Assembly (NCBI GenBank): GCA_040772885.1
Contig: JAXGXF010000009.1
Location: forward strand, 21,664 to 85,663
Source: Pullichristensenella sp002068815
GTDB taxonomy: Bacteria > Bacillota > Clostridia > Christensenellales > Aristaeellaceae
Direction of reading: 5' to 3'
Length of the DNA: 64,000 nucleotides
Shown here one piece after another: positions 8,023 to 15,995 of the stretch (the first letter of the stretch is position 1; each line of letters begins with the position of its first letter). The position numbers and the translations under genes were made by a program. A model generated the notes under the pieces. That model was not told where the DNA came from and made no database searches. It saw nothing but the letters and a program-made list of their open reading frames with translations.

Positions 8023-9426
8023 ATGGTTTTTTCGAGTGCTGAGTTTTTATTCTTTTTGGTGTTCACGCTGGTCGGTTACTATCTGCTGAAGCGGTGGCGG
8101 CGGGCGAGCAACCTGTTTCTGACGTTCATGAGCCTCGGCTTCTACGGCTGGGGAGAGCCGGTGTTCGTGCTGGTGATGCTCGGCTCGATCTTCATGAACT
8201 GGGTGTTCGGCATGTGGGTCGACCGCGTGCGGGAGGACAAGCGGGCGGCCAAGCGCGTGATGGCGCTGATGGTCATCATGAACATCGGGCTGCTCGGCGT
8301 CTACAAGTACCTGATGTTCCTCCTGAACACCGTGAATTTCGTGTTCCGCGCGCACTTCCCGGTGCCCCAGATCGCGCTGCCGATCGGCATATCGTTCTTC
8401 ACGTTTCAGGCAATGAGCTACGTGATCGACGTCTACCGCGGCGAGGGCCGGATGCAGAAGAACTTCTTCAACGTCTGCCTGTACGTGTCGTTCTTCCCGC
8501 AGTTGATCGCCGGCCCGATCGTCCGCTATCAGACGATCGCCGACGAGATCGAGGGCCGCAGGGAGAACGTCGAGGACTTCTCGGCGGGCGTCCGGCGGTT
8601 CATGGTCGGCTTCTCGAAGAAGATGATTTTGGCGAACAACCTGGGGCTGATGGTCGACACGGCGTTCAAGCTGCCCAGGGACGAGCTCTCGGTGCTCGGC
8701 GCGTGGCTCGCGGCGTTTGCGTACCTCTTGCAGGTGTACTACGACTTCTCCGGCTATTCCGACATGGCGATCGGCCTCGGGCGGATGTTCGGCTTCCACT
8801 TTCTCGAGAACTTCGAGCACCCGCTGATCGCGAAATCGGTCGCCGGGTTCTGGCGGCGCTGGCACATATCGCTGGGCACCTGGTTTCAGGACTACCTGTA
8901 CATACCGCTGGGCGGGAGCCGCGTCGGGAAAGGGCGGCTGCTGTTCAACATGTTCGTCGTCTGGACGCTGACCGGCCTCTGGCACGGCGCGGCGTGGACG
9001 TACGCGCTGTGGGGCCTCGGCTTCTTCGTGCTGCTCGCGGTCGAGCGGTTCACGGGCCTCGGCAGGTGGATGGAGAAGAGCCCGCTCGGCCACCTGTACG
9101 CGATCGGCGCGGTCGTCGTGATCACGGTGCTCATCCGCTCGGACAGCGTCGCGACCGCCGGGATACTCTACAGCTCGATGTTCGCGATCAGCGGCGGCGG
9201 GTTCTACAACGCGCTGGCCGGCGTGTTCCTGCGCGAGTACGGGCCGTTTTTGCTGGCCGGGTTCGTCTGCGCGCTGCCGATCGCGCCGAGGATCAAGTCC
9301 TGGCTCCGCGTCCCCGACTGGCTCTATGAGACCGCCGCCGCCGTCGCGCTCGTTGCGCTGATGGTCGTCTCGATCTCCTACGTCGCCACGAACAGCTACA
9401 ACCCGTTCATCTACTTCAACTTCTGA
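8023..9426 (+). CDS. MBOAT family membrane O-acyltransferase (AlgI/DltB-like)
   Basis: Integral membrane acyltransferase of 467 residues, resembling AlgI/PatA proteins that pass acetyl groups across the membrane to extracellular polysaccharide or cell wall. Characteristic: the FFPQLIAGPIVRY segment, YYDFSGYSDMAIGLGRMFGF, WRRWHISLGTWFQDYLYIPLGGS, and the catalytic histidine in TGLWHGAAWTYALWG. There are about ten transmembrane segments. The usual SGNH-hydrolase partner (AlgX/AlgJ or PatB) is not adjacent; a murB operon follows instead. The acyl acceptor is unknown; peptidoglycan or another surface glycan is possible. Confidence 0.88.
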   Translation: MVFSSAEFLFFLVFTLVGYYLLKRWRRASNLFLTFMSLGFYGWGEPVFVLVMLGSIFMNWVFGMWVDRVREDKRAAKRVMALMVIMNIGLLGVYKYLMFLLNTVNFVFRAHFPVPQIALPIGISFFTFQAMSYVIDVYRGEGRMQKNFFNVCLYVSFFPQLIAGPIVRYQTIADEIEGRRENVEDFSAGVRRFMVGFSKKMILANNLGLMVDTAFKLPRDELSVLGAWLAAFAYLLQVYYDFSGYSDMAIGLGRMFGFHFLENFEHPLIAKSVAGFWRRWHISLGTWFQDYLYIPLGGSRVGKGRLLFNMFVVWTLTGLWHGAAWTYALWGLGFFVLLAVERFTGLGRWMEKSPLGHLYAIGAVVVITVLIRSDSVATAGILYSSMFAISGGGFYNALAGVFLREYGPFLLAGFVCALPIAPRIKSWLRVPDWLYETAAAVALVALMVVSISYVATNSYNPFIYFNF

Positions 9427-9450
9427 TCCGCGAACCAGTTACAGCGCCTC

Positions 9451-9465
9451 GGGCATACTATGCCC
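9451..9465. promoter_or_regulatory. Perfect 15-bp palindrome upstream of murB
   Basis: GGGCATA-C-TATGCCC, a 7-1-7 perfect dyad 26 bp before the murB start in the 64-bp gap after the MBOAT gene. It could be an operator or a small RNA hairpin. No good promoter lies beside it, and no factor can be assigned. Confidence 0.4.
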
Positions 9466-9490
9466 AATCGGAGTTTTGGGAGGAATGCCT

Positions 9491-10396
9491 ATGCAATCGC
9501 TGATCCGGCGGATCGAGACCATCTCCAGCCCTGAACAGCTCCTGCTGAACGAAAGCATGGCGTCCCACACGACGATCCGCGTGGGCGGCCCGGCGGACGC
9601 GTTTTACATGCCCGAGAGCGTCGAGCAGCTTCGGCAATCGCTCGACTGGGCGCGGTCGCTCTCGGTGCCGGTGCTTTTGATGGGCAACGGCTCAAACCTG
9701 ATCGTGCGCGACGGCGGCGTGCGCGGGCTCGTGGTCGCGCTCGGCGAGCGGTTTTCCCGGATACGCGTCGAGGGCGACGAACTGACCGCGCAGGCGGGCG
9801 CGTCGCTCAAGCGCGTGAGCCTCGCCGCGCAGGAGGCGGGCCTCTCCGGGCTCGAGTTCGCCGCGGGCATCCCCGGGACGCTCGGCGGCGGCACGGCGAT
9901 GAACGCCGGCGCATACGGCGGGCAGCTCTCCGACGTGCTCTTGAGCGCCGACGTGCTCCTCGACGGCGAGGTCCGAACGCTTTCGCTCGAAGAGATGCAA
10001 ATGGGCTACCGGACGACGCTGCCGCTTTCGCTAAACTGCCCGGTGCTCTCGGTCCGCTTCCGGCTGACGCGCGGCGACCCGGCGGCGATACTCGACCGCA
10101 TGAACTGCCTGAACCTGCGCAGGCGCGAGCGGCAGCCGCTCAACTACCCGAGCGCGGGCTCGGTGTTCAAGCGCCCGGAGGGGCACTTCGCCGGCGCGCT
10201 GATCGAGGAGGCCGGGCTCAAGGGGCTGACGAACGGCGGCGCGCAGGTCAGCGAGAAGCACGCGGGGTTCATCATCAACCTCGGCGGCGCGACCGCGAAA
10301 GAGGTATTGGAGCTGATGGAGGAAGTGCGCAGCCGCGTGTTCGCGCGCTCGGGCGTGATGCTCGAGCCCGAAGTGCGCATCGTGGGGGAAGACTGA
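9491..10396 (+). CDS. murB: UDP-N-acetylmuramate dehydrogenase MurB
   Basis: FAD enzyme reducing UDP-GlcNAc-enolpyruvate to UDP-MurNAc in peptidoglycan precursor synthesis; 301 residues, type II MurB. The FAD-binding part has MGNGSNLIVRDGGVRGLV and AGIPGTLGGGTAMNAGAYGG. The catalytic residues are seen: Arg in GYRTTLP, Ser in NYPSAGSVFKRP, and the C-terminal Glu in LEPEVRIVG. GGGAGGA (9478-9484) places the start at the ATG at 9491, not the TTG or ATG just upstream. Its TGA overlaps the whiA ATG by one base. Confidence 0.96.
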   Translation: MQSLIRRIETISSPEQLLLNESMASHTTIRVGGPADAFYMPESVEQLRQSLDWARSLSVPVLLMGNGSNLIVRDGGVRGLVVALGERFSRIRVEGDELTAQAGASLKRVSLAAQEAGLSGLEFAAGIPGTLGGGTAMNAGAYGGQLSDVLLSADVLLDGEVRTLSLEEMQMGYRTTLPLSLNCPVLSVRFRLTRGDPAAILDRMNCLNLRRRERQPLNYPSAGSVFKRPEGHFAGALIEEAGLKGLTNGGAQVSEKHAGFIINLGGATAKEVLELMEEVRSRVFARSGVMLEPEVRIVGED

Positions 10397-11352
10397 TGTC
10401 GTACGCATCCGACGCGCGCAGGGAGCTGGCCGCCGAGGCGCCCGGCGAACCCTGCTGCGCCCGCGCGGAGCTCGCCGCGGCGCTTCTGTTCTCCGGCGGC
10501 ATATCGTTTCAAGGGGTCGGGCGGTATTCGCTTCAGATTCTGTCGCCCGACGCGTTCGTCGTCCGGCACTATTTCCTGCTCGTAAAGCGGCTGTTCGGGG
10601 TCTCCTGCCAGATACGCACGCTGCGCACGACGCAGCTCAAGGGGCTGACGCGCTATCAGCTCGTGATCCCGCAGGAGCACGCGGCGGACGTGCTCGCCCA
10701 GTGCGACCTGCTCGACAGAGAGGCGCTGTTCGGCATCCGCGCGACGCCCTCGGAGGACGCGCTCAACTACGCCTGCTGCAAGCGCGCGTTTTTGCGAGGC
10801 GCGTTTCTGCTCGTCGGCGCGGTCAGCAATCCGGAGAAGGGCTACCACCTGGAATTCGCCGCGCCGAATGCGCCGCTCGCCGAAATTGTTATCAAATCGC
10901 TGAATTATTTTGAAATATCCGCAAAAAAGGCGTGCAGAAAGGCGAAGTTTGTGGTATACTTGAAGGGTGGAGAGCAGATCGCGGACGCCTTGGCGCTGCT
11001 GGGCGCGAAGAACGCGATGATGGCGCTTGAGAACGTGCGCGTCAAAAAAGACGTCGGCAACCGCATCAACCGCCAGATCAACTGCGACGAGCGCAACATG
11101 CAGCGCCAGCTCGAAAACGCCGAGGCGCAGATCGAGGACATCCTGCTGATCGAGCGGGAGATGGGACTTGGCAAGCTGCCGCGGTCGCTCCGGGAGATCG
11201 CGCGCGTGCGCGAGGAGCACCCGGACAGCCCGCTCTCGGCGCTCGGCGAGTTCCTCGACCCGCCTCTGGGAAAATCCGGCGTCAACTCGAGGCTGCGCCG
11301 GCTCCGGAGCATCGCCGAAAAGCTCCGCTCGGGAGAGGACCTCGATGTATAA
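10396..11352 (+). CDS. whiA: WhiA family DNA-binding protein
   Basis: Conserved Gram-positive protein required for sporulation-septum control in actinomycetes and linked to division and metabolism in Bacillus; 318 residues, normal length. The N-terminal DUF199 and degenerate LAGLIDADG homing-endonuclease fold cover residues about 1-210 (CCKRAFLRGAFLLVGAVSNPEKGYHLE). The C-terminal helix-turn-helix has the typical SLREIARVREEHPDSPLSAL and SGVNSRLRRL. It overlaps murB by 1 bp and is followed by the Crh-like gene. The usual rapZ and yvcK partners are absent from this spot. Confidence 0.95.
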   Translation: MSYASDARRELAAEAPGEPCCARAELAAALLFSGGISFQGVGRYSLQILSPDAFVVRHYFLLVKRLFGVSCQIRTLRTTQLKGLTRYQLVIPQEHAADVLAQCDLLDREALFGIRATPSEDALNYACCKRAFLRGAFLLVGAVSNPEKGYHLEFAAPNAPLAEIVIKSLNYFEISAKKACRKAKFVVYLKGGEQIADALALLGAKNAMMALENVRVKKDVGNRINRQINCDERNMQRQLENAEAQIEDILLIEREMGLGKLPRSLREIARVREEHPDSPLSALGEFLDPPLGKSGVNSRLRRLRSIAEKLRSGEDLDV

Positions 11353-11381
11353 TACGAATTCGAAACGGAGGACGGACGGGA

Positions 11382-11639
11382 ATGCACACGGTTCGGTTGG
11401 AATCGCGCTACGGCGCGGCGGACGGGCTCACGCCGCCGATCGCCGCGAAAATCGCCGAGTGCGCTTCCAAATATAAGGCGCACCTCTCGATCGTGGCCGG
11501 CGGCCGCATGACGCAGATCGAGTCGCTGATCAGCGTGCTGTCGATGGACTTGCGCCGCGGGCTGCCGCTGACGATCGTCGCCGAGGGCCCGGACGCGGAG
11601 GCCGCGGCGGAGGACATGCGGAAATTGATCGAAGGATAG
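11382..11639 (+). CDS. HPr-like protein lacking the catalytic histidine (Crh-like)
   Basis: 85 residues with the HPr fold pattern. The active-site block GLHARPA reads GLTPPIA (residues 15-21), so PTS phospho-acceptor His15 is Thr17 and the helper Arg is Pro19. The regulatory serine block is kept in TQIESLISVLSMDL (Ser48 equals HPr Ser46). A protein like this cannot relay PTS phosphate but could still be phosphorylated on serine and partner a CcpA-type regulator, as Bacillus Crh does (Gln at the His position). Bacillus crh also lies directly downstream of whiA. The ribosome binding site GGAGG lies about 12 nt before the ATG. Confidence 0.8.
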   Translation: MHTVRLESRYGAADGLTPPIAAKIAECASKYKAHLSIVAGGRMTQIESLISVLSMDLRRGLPLTIVAEGPDAEAAAEDMRKLIEG

Positions 11640-11648
11640 GCATAATCG

Positions 11649-11676
11649 GGCCCTCCCCAAAGCGGGGAGGGCCTTT
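11649..11676 (+). terminator. Terminator of the murB-whiA-crh unit
   Basis: Perfect 10-bp stem, GGCCCTCCCC (11649-11658) with GGGGAGGGCC (11664-11673), loop AAAGC, then TTT. It lies in the 43-bp gap to the convergent dehydrogenase gene, so it may act in both directions. Confidence 0.8.
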
Positions 11677-11682
11677 GCGCGT

Positions 11683-12606
11683 CTATTGGAGGTCTCGGAT
11701 GAGGTTCTCCGTCGCCATCGTCCCCATGTTCTCGGTCGCGCCGACGGTCGAGGCCGCGCAGTGCGAGCCGAGCACGACGTTGTCGAGCTCGAACCACATT
11801 TTGTCCTCCGGGGGCTCGTGCATGAACGCGTCGATGCCCGCGCCCCAGATGCGGTTCTCCTTCAAGGCCTTCAAGAGCGCGTTTTCGTCGATCAGCCCGC
11901 CGCGCGCGGTGTTGATCAAAACCGCGGTCGGCTTCATCAGAGCGATCTCGGCCTCGCCGATGAAATCGCGCGTCTCGGGCAGCAGCGGCAGGTGGAGGCT
12001 GATGAAGTCCGCCTCGCGGAAGATGCGCTCCGGCTCGGCGCGCTCGATGCCGTTCGCTCGGGCATAGTCCTCGTCCCAGCAGACGTCGTAGGCCATGACC
12101 TTCATCGAGAAGCCCTGCGCGCGCCGGGCTACGTGCTTCCCGATCGCGCCGAGGCCGAACAGCCCGAGCGTCTTGCGGCTTACGTCGATCGTCGTGACCT
12201 TGCCCCAGTCCCCCCGGCGGCACCGCCGGTCGATCGGCACCACCTTTCGCGAGAGCGCGAGCATCAGCGCCATCGCGTAGTCCGCGACGGCCTCGGAGTT
12301 CGCGCCGACGGTGCGCGAGACCTTGATGCCGCGCGCCTTTGCCGCCTCTAAGTCGATGTTGTCGACGCCGACGCCGTATTTCGCGATCGCGCGCAGCTTC
12401 GGGGCCGCCGCGATCACGTCCGCGTCGAACGGGTCTACGCCGAGGATCACGCCGACGCAATCGGGGATCGCGCCGAGGATCTGTTCCTTGGACATGATGC
12501 CGCCGGTTTCGTTGCCCACGACCTCATAGCCGGCATCTTTCAGCATTGCGAACAGCGCCGGGTTGTTCTTGCCGTACGAGCGCGGCGTCACGAGCACCTT
12601 TTCCAT
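11683..12606 (-). CDS. D-isomer-specific 2-hydroxyacid dehydrogenase
   Basis: NAD(P)-dependent oxidoreductase of 307 residues, similar to phosphoglycerate dehydrogenase without the ACT domain. The nucleotide-binding motif is GLFGLGAIGKHVARR. The catalytic Arg (INTARGGLID), Glu and His (SHCAAST) are present. It is the last gene of the minus-strand operon gntR - phosphotriesterase-like - shikimate-dehydrogenase-like - this gene. The context suggests reduction or oxidation of a 2-keto/2-hydroxy acid in catabolism rather than serine synthesis. GGGAGGG lies 7 nt before the ATG. Confidence 0.88.
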   Translation of the reverse strand: MEKVLVTPRSYGKNNPALFAMLKDAGYEVVGNETGGIMSKEQILGAIPDCVGVILGVDPFDADVIAAAPKLRAIAKYGVGVDNIDLEAAKARGIKVSRTVGANSEAVADYAMALMLALSRKVVPIDRRCRRGDWGKVTTIDVSRKTLGLFGLGAIGKHVARRAQGFSMKVMAYDVCWDEDYARANGIERAEPERIFREADFISLHLPLLPETRDFIGEAEIALMKPTAVLINTARGGLIDENALLKALKENRIWGAGIDAFMHEPPEDKMWFELDNVVLGSHCAASTVGATENMGTMATENLIRDLQ

Positions 12607-12624
12607 GTCTCTGCCCTCCCGAAA

Positions 12625-13560
<936 letters not shown>

Positions 13561-13579
13561 AGGTAAAACCCCTCCCTTT

Positions 13580-14500
13580 TTATCGTTCGCTCCGCGAAAA
13601 CGCGCTTGCCGGGTTCTCGCGGGTCATTCGCAATATGTCGGCCTCCGGGACGCCCGATTGACGAAGCATCGGCAGGAACGTCCGGAGCAGGTAGTCGAGC
13701 CCGATCTCGCCGCCGTAGCTCGAAAGCCGCGCGGCGGTCGCGTCGAGCGACAGAAGCAATCTGTCCCGATGCCCGCGCGCGAGCATGTGCAGGATCAGCC
13801 GCACCTCGTCCTCGTCGGAATGATACTTGAACCGGCCGATCGTGTCGTACTCGAGGTAGCAGCCCGCGTCGGCGATCCGCTCGTGGATCGAGAAGTCGCT
13901 CGCTTGCCGGTCGGCGTGGCAGAGGATCACGCGCTCGGGCGGGAGCCCCAGCTTCCCGCAGAGCTCGATCGCCTCGACCGCCCCAGCGCCCGCCTCGGTG
14001 TGCAGCATCAGCGGCGCGCCGGCCGCGGCCGCCGCCCGCGCGGCCGCCTTGAGGTGCGTCCGGAAGCCGCCGACCGCGCCGTCCCTCCCGATCGCGGCCT
14101 TGACCGCGCCGGCGACGACCTCCGCGCATTCCTCGGTGCCGACGGTCAGTTCTCGCAGGAACCGCTCGAAGAGCTCGTCCTCCGAGGCGGCCAGGATTTT
14201 GTCGTCCGGCGCGTAGAACATCGGCATGTGAAAGCCCGTGACCGCGACGATCGACACGCCGCTCCCCTCGCTCAATCTCCGCAGCGCGCGCGCGTCGCGG
14301 CCGGCCCCCACGGGCTGCGCGTCGACGATCGCCGAGCCTCCCGCCTCGCGGTAGGAGATCAGCTCCGCGAGCGATTTTTCCTCGTCCGAAATCTCGAGTG
14401 CCGGGTAGTTCGCGGCCGCGGGCGTCCGGCGGACGAAGATGTGCTCGTGCGGCTGCATGTGCCCCGGGTTTGCGGCGGGGCCGAGTACGGTCAGCGGCAT
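13580..14500 (-). CDS. Phosphotriesterase-family TIM-barrel metallohydrolase (lactonase-like)
   Basis: 306 residues, binuclear-metal amidohydrolase fold. All expected ligands are readable: HxH in MQPHEHIF, the bridging lysine in VVAGAVKAAIG, histidines in LMLHTEAG and ILCHADR, and the aspartate in LLLSLDAT. Characterised relatives hydrolyse lactones, including phosphorylated sugar lactones, more often than phosphotriesters. The substrate here is unknown. The ATG follows AGGAGGCTGAC, and the regulator gene ends 1 bp before its start, so the two are coupled. A cytosolic catabolic role is inferred from the operon. Confidence 0.8.
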   Translation of the reverse strand: MPLTVLGPAANPGHMQPHEHIFVRRTPAAANYPALEISDEEKSLAELISYREAGGSAIVDAQPVGAGRDARALRRLSEGSGVSIVAVTGFHMPMFYAPDDKILAASEDELFERFLRELTVGTEECAEVVAGAVKAAIGRDGAVGGFRTHLKAAARAAAAAGAPLMLHTEAGAGAVEAIELCGKLGLPPERVILCHADRQASDFSIHERIADAGCYLEYDTIGRFKYHSDEDEVRLILHMLARGHRDRLLLSLDATAARLSSYGGEIGLDYLLRTFLPMLRQSGVPEADILRMTRENPASAFSRSER

Positions 14501-14501
14501 G

Positions 14502-15251
14502 TCAGCCTCCTATGTCGAGCTCGACCTCGAAGCGGTTCTTGTCGCCGCGGTAGCGCGCGATCGAGTACTCGACCGGCTGCCCCTCGAAGTTGTAGCCGAC
14601 CGTCCGCGAAAACTGCACGGGCGCGCCGACGGGGATGTTCAGAAGCCGCGCGTCGTCGGCGTTCGCGGCGACGGCCTCGAGCACGCGCGTCACGCGGCAG
14701 ACGCGGCTCTCCGGGCGCGTCGAGAGCACCTCGTAGAGCGACTCCCGCTGGAAGTCGTGCTCGAGTAGGAACGCGCACCTGTCGAGCGGCAGAAGCGTCC
14801 GGACGGTCACGATCGGCTCGTGGTCTACGAACCGCCTGCGCGAGAGCGCGAGCATCTTCGCGTTCTCCTCGAGCTCGAACTGCTCCGCGTCCGCGGGCGT
14901 TACCTTCGCGGCCCCGAGAAACAGCACCTCGGTCGACGGCACGCCGCCCGCGCGCGCGATCTGCTCGTTGAAGCTCTCGAGCCGCTTGATGAAGTCCTGC
15001 TTGATCTTGACGGATTTGACGAACGTCCCCTTGCTCTTGACGCAGTAGAGCCAGCCCTCGTGCCGGAGCTCCGCAACCGCCTGCCGGACGGTCGTGCGGC
15101 TGACCTCGAACATCTCCGAGAGCTCCTTCTCGGTCGGGATCGCCTCGTCGACTAAGTACGCGCCGGCCTTGATCTCCTCGAGCAATATCTGCTTCAGCTG
15201 GAAATACAGCGGAATCGGCACGTTCTTGTCCAGCGTCCGGTCGTTGAGCAC
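14502..15251 (-). CDS. GntR family regulator with UTRA effector domain
   Basis: HutC/UTRA-type transcription factor, 249 residues: N-terminal winged helix (residues about 12-78, LSEMFEVSRTTVRQAVAELRHEGWL), then a UTRA ligand-binding domain (FNEQIARAGGVPSTEV to ARYRGDKNRFEVEL). It is the first gene of its operon and almost certainly represses it, because a perfect palindrome sits on the transcription start region of its own promoter. Effectors of such regulators are often the substrate or its phosphate, so ligand identification would point to the pathway. Confidence 0.9.
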   Translation of the reverse strand: MLNDRTLDKNVPIPLYFQLKQILLEEIKAGAYLVDEAIPTEKELSEMFEVSRTTVRQAVAELRHEGWLYCVKSKGTFVKSVKIKQDFIKRLESFNEQIARAGGVPSTEVLFLGAAKVTPADAEQFELEENAKMLALSRRRFVDHEPIVTVRTLLPLDRCAFLLEHDFQRESLYEVLSTRPESRVCRVTRVLEAVAANADDARLLNIPVGAPVQFSRTVGYNFEGQPVEYSIARYRGDKNRFEVELDIGG

Positions 15252-15275
15252 GCGCGTCCCTCCCTTGAGATCATA

Positions 15276-15325
15276 ATGTCATGACATAGCTATATTTATT
15301 ATACCGCGTTTCGCGCCGTTTGCAA
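15276..15325 (-). promoter_or_regulatory. Promoter and GntR operator of the lactonase/dehydrogenase operon
   Basis: Reading the minus strand: TTGCAA (15320-15325), 16 bp, TATAAT (15298-15303). Just downstream, covering about +10 to +22, is the perfect 12-bp palindrome ATGTCATGACAT (15276-15287), of the size and symmetry expected of a GntR operator. Binding here would block transcription. Confidence 0.75.
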
Positions 15326-15331
15326 GGGAAA

Positions 15332-15931
15332 TTACGAAAATTTCTCCGAAAATGCGCGCGGGGGCTCCTCCGGATGCGCCTCGACGACCGTGAGGTGCGC
15401 CGGCTCGTCCGACGCGGCGCAGATCAGGCAGTTTCCGAGCTCCGCGCGCGCGAGGTACGCAGCGTGCCGGCCGAGCAAATAGATCTCGTCCTCGCCGGCG
15501 CAGAGCGTGCGGAAGCTGCCGGAGAGCCCCTCGCCGGTCAGCTTCAAATAGCTCTCGATGCCGACCCACTCGCGCACGGGCATGGGCGACCTGCGGTCCT
15601 TTTCCTCGATATCGACGCCGACCGGCAAGTCGGAAATCGCGCAGATCGCGAAGTCCCCCGCGTGCGCGAGGCTGATGCGCGGCGCTCCCGACAGAAGCTC
15701 CGGCTTGCCATTTTTGAGATACCGGTACTTCGGCGGCGGCGCGTAGTCGGGCACCAGCGCCTTTAGCGCCGCGTCGAGCGCCAGCTCCGCGCCGAGCGAG
15801 CGCCGCCGGTCCGACGCCCGCCGGTATTCCCGGATGTGCCGCGCGCGCGCGTCGGAAACCGCGCGCAGCCATCGCGCGTCGTCCGCGTCGAGCAGGCTCA
15901 CGTCCACCGCGTACACAAAAATCTCTCTCAT
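15332..15931 (-). CDS. 4'-phosphopantetheinyl transferase, Sfp type
   Basis: Transfers phosphopantetheine from CoA to carrier proteins; 199 residues, slightly shorter than Sfp (224). The hallmark blocks are ISLAHAGDFAICAIS, PVGVDIEEKDRR (metal-binding Asp and Glu) and WVGIESYLKLTGEG, the last a variant of W-KES-K. No NRPS/PKS genes are in the window, so the target may be the fatty-acid ACP or a distant carrier. There is no ribosome binding site; a TATAAT box ends 6 nt before the ATG, so the mRNA is probably leaderless. Confidence 0.82.
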   Translation of the reverse strand: MREIFVYAVDVSLLDADDARWLRAVSDARARHIREYRRASDRRRSLGAELALDAALKALVPDYAPPPKYRYLKNGKPELLSGAPRISLAHAGDFAICAISDLPVGVDIEEKDRRSPMPVREWVGIESYLKLTGEGLSGSFRTLCAGEDEIYLLGRHAAYLARAELGNCLICAASDEPAHLTVVEAHPEEPPRAFSEKFS

Positions 15932-15937
15932 GCGCAC

Positions 15938-15966
15938 ATTATAGCCCAAATGCCCGGGCGAATCAA
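15938..15966 (-). promoter_or_regulatory. Promoter producing a leaderless mRNA for the Sfp-type transferase
   Basis: On the minus strand: TTGATT (15961-15966), 17 bp, TATAAT (15938-15943). The A of the ATG (15931) is the seventh base after the -10 box, the normal transcription start distance. Confidence 0.75.
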
Positions 15967-15995
15967 GGAGCCGCCCTTCCGAGCGGCCCCCGTTT

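Noticed and set aside
10880..10962. AT-rich patch with an extended -10 (TGGTATACT) inside whiA as an internal promoter
   Set aside because: No acceptable -35 box, and the stretch encodes conserved WhiA sequence; the Crh-like gene is adequately served by read-through.
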